Shown piece by piece: positions 59,659 to 64,000 of a stretch of DNA of 64,000 nucleotides. Position numbers and translations under genes: made by a program. Within the stretch, counting starts at the first letter, position 1. Each line of letters opens with the position of its first letter. The DNA lies in the NCBI RefSeq assembly GCF_001665535.1, contig NZ_LZSQ01000113.1, positions 62,001-126,000 of the forward strand, in the 5' to 3' direction. This stretch comes from Mycobacterium sp. 852002-51961_SCH5331710 (GTDB lineage: Bacteria; Actinomycetota; Actinomycetes; Mycobacteriales; Mycobacteriaceae). The notes beneath the pieces were generated by a model. It was not told the origin of the DNA and searched no databases. It worked only from the letters and a program-made list of their open reading frames with translations.

Positions 59659-60054
59659 TCAGCCCGCAGAGCCCACATTCGTCAGCAGCAGGGCGGCCTC
59701 GTTATACGGAAACGCTCGGTAGAGAAGCCGAGAACGCGGTACGACGAGCGCCGCGGCCTCGGCCTTGCTCACCACCCGTGGGTTGCCGAGCGCGACAGCC
59801 CGTCCACGCTTGCGCAGCACCGCCGGGCCACCGGCCAGAACGTTCTTCAACCAGTCCGTCTGTGGGCCGTAGCCGATGAGGATGGCGTAGCCATCATGGG
59901 TGCTGAAAACCAGGAGAGGCGTTCGGTATCGCTTACCCGACTTCCGCCCGACGTGCTCGAGCGTCCCGAGGTTTGGAAGCCACGGCGTGATCGAGCGAGC
60001 GGCCGGATTGGTGACTCGCTTGTTGAACTCTGCGATTCGGCGAGGAACGCGCAT
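59659..60054 (-). CDS. Deazaflavin (F420)-dependent nitroreductase-family protein
   Basis: Encodes 131 residues of the DUF385/Ddn-like split-beta-barrel family. Conserved elements are LEHVGRKSGKRYRTPLLVF (F420 phosphate-binding region) and GPQTDWLKNVLAGG. Mycobacteria have many paralogues that reduce quinones or nitro compounds with F420H2. The ATG at 60054 is used. Substrate unknown. Confidence 0.87.
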   Translation of the reverse strand: MRVPRRIAEFNKRVTNPAARSITPWLPNLGTLEHVGRKSGKRYRTPLLVFSTHDGYAILIGYGPQTDWLKNVLAGGPAVLRKRGRAVALGNPRVVSKAEAAALVVPRSRLLYRAFPYNEAALLLTNVGSAG

Positions 60055-60269
60055 TCTCGGAGTCTAGGTATCGGTTGAGGTTCCTCGCTGACGCGGTGGG
60101 GGCGAACGCGGTGAGCGGCTCGCCGGTATACCGAGCTGGCTCAGGAGTCATCCGCCAGCACAGCCGGGCAGGGCGTTGGACACATGAAGCCGAGCGGAAG
60201 CCGCGGTTCGAGCCGCGGCACCTCTGGGTATGCGGTGCGCAGGTGTGTCGATCCGATGGGAGGCGTGCG

Positions 60270-60578
60270 ATGGTGGGGCTGGGTGTGGCGTTGCTGGTTT
60301 TGGCGGCGGTTGCGATCCTGACCGGGCTGGTGTTCTACGGCAATGGCGCGGGAACGGTTCCCGACCGCCCCATGCGCGATACGACTGCCACGCGGCGGGG
60401 ACTGTCGCGCATCGACTGGTCAGCTCTCTTCAGCACGATGAAGACTTCGGTCAAGGGAGCCACCGACGGCGACGCCGATCGACGCCAGCGGATGGCATCG
60501 CTAGGTGCATTCTTCGTACTCGCAGGCTTGATCCTAGTGGTCCTCGCCATCTTGGCGTTCATCGTCGCCATGGTTTGA
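60270..60578 (+). CDS. Small two-helix membrane protein
   Basis: Encodes 102 residues: two hydrophobic helices, LGVALLVLAAVAILTGLVFY near the N-terminus and FFVLAGLILVVLAILAFIVA at the end, joined by a basic cytosolic loop. GGGAGG lies 6 nt before the ATG at 60270. Function unknown. Confidence 0.72.
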   Translation: MVGLGVALLVLAAVAILTGLVFYGNGAGTVPDRPMRDTTATRRGLSRIDWSALFSTMKTSVKGATDGDADRRQRMASLGAFFVLAGLILVVLAILAFIVAMV

Positions 60579-60636
60579 TCCGCAGGTAGCCGCTCTATCC
60601 TGCAGTCCGCCAAGGCGGGGACCGCTACAAACTCGG

Positions 60637-60710
60637 TGCCCCCAGTCGGACTCGAACCGACACTGTGCGGATTTTAAGTCCGCTGCCTCTGCCAATTGGG
60701 CTATGGGGGC
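60637..60710 (-). tRNA. tRNA-Leu (anticodon UAA)
   Basis: Minus-strand cloverleaf: acceptor GCCCCCA with TGGGGGC, a three-base-pair D stem, anticodon stem GCGGA/TCCGC with loop CTTAAAA (anticodon TAA), and T arm GTCGG TTCGAGT CCGAC, discriminator A. CCA is not encoded. The variable loop is only ~5 nt (ACAGT), a class I layout, whereas leucine tRNAs are normally class II. The anticodon predicts Leu (UUA). Confidence 0.88.
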
Positions 60711-60836
60711 CGCCGCTGTCAGCGCGCCGATGAGCACGCTACCGCGCGCGATCGTCGCGCAAACCGACCTGGCGCACCTCAGGCAAGATCAAGATAATGT
60801 CGACGTGCAGGTCGTTCCACTAGGAAAGGCACGAGA

Positions 60837-61181
60837 ATGTCAGCGGTGACGAGGTTGCGTATCGGTCGACGGCTCACGATCGCCGGTGGATTCGCGCTCG
60901 CTGCGGTGGCGCCGATATTCGCCGCCGTCGTCGCTACCTCACCCAGCGTCCCCACCCAGCTGGCGGCCTGCCCGGCAGGCGAGGACAGCGACCTCTACAG
61001 CGGGACGTGCGTGCCATACCTGGTGCCCAACACCGCCTCCCCAGTCAACAACGCCTGCCCGCCAGGCGTCAGCGGCGCCGAGTGCACAGGCTCGACCGGC
61101 AATCTGGTGCCGCCTCATCCAGCACCCGGGCCCTCCCCCGAGTTGCAGGAATTGGAAGACGTCGTCACGCCGGGCTACTAG
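60837..61181 (+). CDS. Small secreted Ibp1-like protein
   Basis: Encodes 114 residues: signal peptide (about 1-32) and a Pro/Cys-rich mature chain with four Cys (AACPAGED, GTCVPYL, NACPPG, AECTGS). The CPAGE and CVPYLVPN patterns are like mycobacterial 'intersectin-EH binding protein Ibp1' family members, a name not implying known function. AAAGG lies 8 nt before the ATG. Confidence 0.75.
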   Translation: MSAVTRLRIGRRLTIAGGFALAAVAPIFAAVVATSPSVPTQLAACPAGEDSDLYSGTCVPYLVPNTASPVNNACPPGVSGAECTGSTGNLVPPHPAPGPSPELQELEDVVTPGY

Positions 61182-61184
61182 CAC

Positions 61185-62792
61185 TCATCTGCGAACGTCC
61201 AGCAGGTCGTGATCGCGAACCGCGTCGACGTCCAGAGTCCGGTACCCGTAGAGGTCGAACAGCACGGTGATCCGGTCCGCGTCTCCGCCGAGCACGGTGC
61301 CCGCGCCCCATTCTTTGTGTTCGACCGCCGTCCCCATGGCAATGGCCGGCTCACCGTGGTCGACGGCGGTGTGCTCGCGGCAGCGATCGCAGTTGCCGCA
61401 CGGCTCCGGCAGATAATCGCCGAAGTAAGCCAGCAGGAACTGCCTGCGACAGTCCGGCGTCTCGGCATACGACCGCATCATCTCGACGCGCGTGCGGTCG
61501 ACGCGCTCCCCGATCTCCGCCATGTCCACCGCCCTGCGGATCGCCGCTTCGACCGGCATCCCCGTGCTGGTGAATCCTGACTTCGACGATTCGACCGCGC
61601 CTGCCTGCTCGAGCAGGTTGATCGAGGCGGTGAGCCGACGGCCACGCTCGTCGACCTCGCCGCGGAGTTGCTTGAGCCGCTTCGGCTTCCGGTTGTCCAT
61701 CGCGGTGTAGACGCGGGTGAGCAGCTCCTCGTCCGGGTTGCGGGTGGCGAAGAAGTTTCCGAGCGTCAAGTCCTCGGCGCGGTAGAACAGGATCGCGTCC
61801 GCAGGCCCGCCGTCTCGGCCGGCGCGTCCCACCTGCTGGTAGTACGCGTCGACAGAGTCCGGCACCGACGTGTGCACTACGAACCGGACGTTCGCTTTGT
61901 CGATCCCCATGCCGAATGCCGAGGTCGCGACGACGACACCAACCTCGTCATCCCGAAAGCGGTCATGAACCTCGTTGCGCTGCTTGGTGTTTAGCCCGGC
62001 GTGATAACTGACCGCGGCCACACCGCGCCGCGTGAGCTCCTCGGCATAGAACTCGGTGTATTTACGGGTTGCGCAGTACAACAGCCCCGGGTGTGCGAGC
62101 TGCTGCACCACATCGAGGATATCCGCGCGCTTGCGCGCCTCCTCCGTGTGATGCCGGAGGTCGAGCGAGATGTTCGGCCGGTCGAATCCGCCCGAGATCA
62201 CGGTCGGCTCACGCAGACCCAAGAACTCGACGATCTCACGGCGGACCACCGCCGACGCCGTTGCGGTCAACGCTGCGACCGGCGGCCAACCCAAGCGTTC
62301 GATCGCGTCACCGACCCGAAGGTACGTCGGGCGGAACTCGTGCCCCCACGCCGAAACGCAGTGTGCCTCGTCGACCACGACCAACGACGGCTTCACACCG
62401 GCCAGCCGCTTCATCACGTCGTCCTTCATGAGCTGTTCGGGCCCCAGGAACACGTACCGGGCCTCACCATCCTCGATGGCCGCCCACGCCCGGTCGACGG
62501 ACTTCGCGCTCTGCCGCGAGTTGATCGCCACGGCTGCGGGAGCGTCCGACTCCTCGAGCGCGGCAATCTGGTCGTGCTGCAACGCAATCAAGGGAGAAAT
62601 CACGATGACCGCTCGCGGCAACAACACCGCCGGAACCTGGTAGATCGCCGACTTGCCCGAACCAGTCGGCATCACCGCCAGCACGTCCCGTCCGGCAAGA
62701 ATCGCGGTCATCGCCTCGAGTTGTTCTGGGCGCAGCGTCTGCCATCCGAATACCTTCTCGGCGACGTCGCGCAACCGGTCAGAGTCGTTCAC
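61185..62792 (-). CDS. RecQ-like ATP-dependent DNA helicase
   Basis: Encodes 535 residues. Helicase motifs are MPTGSGKSAIYQ (Walker A), VVDEAHCVSAWGHEFRP (DEAH and RecQ aromatic loop), ALTATA, VVATSAFGMGIDK and QQVGRAGRDG. A RecQ zinc-binding module follows (DCRRQFLLAYFG, CGNCDRC), but there is no HRDC domain; the end is a short extra domain. It unwinds DNA in repair and recombination. GTG 62792 overlaps the upstream TGA (GTGA), so translation is coupled to the FAD enzyme gene. Confidence 0.92.
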   Translation of the reverse strand: MNDSDRLRDVAEKVFGWQTLRPEQLEAMTAILAGRDVLAVMPTGSGKSAIYQVPAVLLPRAVIVISPLIALQHDQIAALEESDAPAAVAINSRQSAKSVDRAWAAIEDGEARYVFLGPEQLMKDDVMKRLAGVKPSLVVVDEAHCVSAWGHEFRPTYLRVGDAIERLGWPPVAALTATASAVVRREIVEFLGLREPTVISGGFDRPNISLDLRHHTEEARKRADILDVVQQLAHPGLLYCATRKYTEFYAEELTRRGVAAVSYHAGLNTKQRNEVHDRFRDDEVGVVVATSAFGMGIDKANVRFVVHTSVPDSVDAYYQQVGRAGRDGGPADAILFYRAEDLTLGNFFATRNPDEELLTRVYTAMDNRKPKRLKQLRGEVDERGRRLTASINLLEQAGAVESSKSGFTSTGMPVEAAIRRAVDMAEIGERVDRTRVEMMRSYAETPDCRRQFLLAYFGDYLPEPCGNCDRCREHTAVDHGEPAIAMGTAVEHKEWGAGTVLGGDADRITVLFDLYGYRTLDVDAVRDHDLLDVRR

Positions 62793-64000
62793 CGCGTCAT
62801 CAACGACAGGATCGCGCGGTTCAGCTTCCGCCGTGGCCAGCCCAGCCGCCCTTCGCCGGCCAATGCGGCACGTGCCGCATTGCGGCCGCAAACACCGTGC
62901 ACTCCCCCGCCCGGAGACGCGCCTGCGCTGCCGAGATAGACGTTCTCGACCGGCGTCTCGGCGCCACCGAAGCCCGGGAACGGCCGAAAGATCAACTGCT
63001 GGAACAGCTGTGACGTTCCGCCGTTCACCGCGCCTGCATGCAGGTTGGCATCACTGGCCTCGAGGTCGGACGGGCGCTGGATCGACTTGCCGACGATGTG
63101 ATCGCTGAACCCCGGCGCGTGCTTCTCCAACACCATGTCCACCGCCGCCGACAGCTGGTCTGCGGAGGCATCATCGGCGACACCTCGCGGCAGATGCGTG
63201 TAGGCCCATGCGCTTTCGGTGCCCTCGGGTGAGCGACTCGGATCGGAGGTCGTCATCTGACCGAACAGCAGGAACGGGTGCAGCGGCACCGTCTCGGTGT
63301 TGAGGTCGGCCATCCACCGGATGAGGCCGTTGTGGTCGGCGCCGAGGTGGACGGTTCCCGCGTCGTTCAGGCTCTTGGAGCGCCACGGGATGGGCGCGTC
63401 GAGCGCATAGTTGATCTTCAACACCGGGGTGTCCCAGACGAATCGGTCGAGGCTCTGCAGCACCGAACCGGGTAGCGCGTCAGCCGGCAGCAGTTCGCGG
63501 TAGAGCAGCGGAGCCGAGGTGTCGGCGATGACGGCGCGGCGCACCCGAACGGTCTCGCCGCCGGCGGTGTGGACGGCAACTGCGCGGCCACCTCGGACGT
63601 CGATCCGCTCGACTTGCTGTCGACACTTGATCTGGGCGCCCGCTGATGTGACGCGGTTGACCAGCGCCGCGGCGAGTTGTCCCGCGCCGCCGATTGGAAC
63701 CGGGAAGCCGCCGTCCTGGGCCATCATGATGAGCATGTAGCCCATGACGCCGCTGCCCGGCGCGTCGATCGGGACGTCGGCGTGCATCGCGTTGCCCAAC
63801 AACAAGAGTCGTGCGGCCTCGCCGTCGAACAGGTGCTCGGCCATCACCCCCGCGGGGAGCAGGAGTAGGTGCGCCAGTTGGAGGGCTTCGGCGGTACCCA
63901 GCTCACGCAGCAGTCCCACCGCCCCGCGCATCGGAGGGAACGGCGAGAACAGCGTCTCGAGCAGCGGTTCCTTGATGCGTTGCCATTGGGAGAACAAGTC
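62789..64000 (-). CDS. CrtI/phytoene-desaturase-type FAD oxidoreductase, 5' end outside the window
   Basis: About 403 C-terminal residues, with the N-terminal FAD-binding GxGxxG motif beyond the right edge. The end has YLGSAGASPGGGVHGVCGRNAA, the C-terminal FAD signature of carotenoid desaturase-like amine oxidases, and the middle has GYMLIMMAQDGGFPVPIGGAGQLAAAL. Mycobacterial relatives are annotated NAD(P)/FAD-dependent oxidoreductases of unknown substrate. The RecQ gene follows with a GTGA overlap. Confidence 0.87.
   Translation of the reverse strand, partial: DLFSQWQRIKEPLLETLFSPFPPMRGAVGLLRELGTAEALQLAHLLLLPAGVMAEHLFDGEAARLLLLGNAMHADVPIDAPGSGVMGYMLIMMAQDGGFPVPIGGAGQLAAALVNRVTSAGAQIKCRQQVERIDVRGGRAVAVHTAGGETVRVRRAVIADTSAPLLYRELLPADALPGSVLQSLDRFVWDTPVLKINYALDAPIPWRSKSLNDAGTVHLGADHNGLIRWMADLNTETVPLHPFLLFGQMTTSDPSRSPEGTESAWAYTHLPRGVADDASADQLSAAVDMVLEKHAPGFSDHIVGKSIQRPSDLEASDANLHAGAVNGGTSQLFQQLIFRPFPGFGGAETPVENVYLGSAGASPGGGVHGVCGRNAARAALAGEGRLGWPRRKLNRAILSLMTR

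Overview
The window is high-GC actinobacterial DNA, most consistent with a rapidly growing Mycobacterium (Mycolicibacterium). Supporting features are an antigen 85-type mycolyltransferase, an EmbR/PknH-like pair, DUF732 secreted proteins, LpqV, an R2lox oxidase with all Mycobacterium tuberculosis active-site positions conserved, a deazaflavin (F420)-dependent oxidoreductase and many genes with leaderless-type starts (a TANNNT -10 box 6-8 nt before ATG/GTG). From memory, 1-20.5 kb keeps, inverted, the gene order of the M. tuberculosis Rv1057-Rv1080c region. The ectoine cluster, cyanase and other cassettes are additions.

Layout. 0-7 kb: greA, a GPP34 protein, then transsulfuration (metB, cbs) around two proline-rich membrane proteins, one broken by an in-frame amber codon, plus a glutaryl-CoA dehydrogenase-like enzyme. 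7-16 kb: lipid and acyl-CoA metabolism (lipU, SGNH hydrolase, fadA3, echA9, echA8, a membrane alpha/beta hydrolase), a Bax-inhibitor-like protein, and an AbiEi/DUF559 nuclease-like gene flanked by two inverted copies of a long palindrome. 16-21 kb: a cysteine dioxygenase/rhodanese operon preceded by a Cys-Cys leader peptide, lpqV, two convergent patatins, and a dehydrogenase behind a KstR-type operator. 20.6-25.3 kb: a SARP-FHA regulator (EmbR-like), a PknH-like receptor kinase, a DUF732 protein and a thiolase-like lipid-transfer protein. 25-32 kb: two convergent paralogous secreted proteins, hydrolase, beta-propeller, a partner-switching set (STAS, RsbW-like, STAS, GAF-ANTAR), and a mycolyltransferase. 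32-36 kb: the complete ectABCD operon for ectoine and 5-hydroxyectoine, then about 500 bp of apparently decayed DNA.

36-48 kb holds secreted proteins, an S51 peptidase, a zinc-peptidase-like lipoprotein, an ArsR/SRPBCC pair with a clear operator, a Tat-exported acetamidase/formamidase, an orphan LuxR regulator and a large secreted C39-like peptidase. 47.6-50.5 kb holds an FNT channel-cyanase operon and a type II NADH dehydrogenase. 50.5-53.7 kb is a translationally coupled set of three membrane-anchored unknowns converging on a polytopic membrane protein. 53.9-55.6 kb is a TetR-R2lox operon. The right end has a YdcF protein, a hydrolase, tandem paralogous membrane proteins, a deazaflavin oxidoreductase, tRNA-Leu(UAA) with a short variable loop, an Ibp1-like secreted protein, a RecQ-like helicase and the 3' part of a CrtI-type FAD enzyme that runs off the window.

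No CRISPR array, insertion sequence, rRNA or phage was seen. The best candidates for undescribed biology are the palindrome-flanked AbiEi/DUF559 gene, the Cys leader of the cysteine dioxygenase operon, the three-gene membrane-anchored set at 50.7-52.4 kb and the FNT-cyanase coupling.
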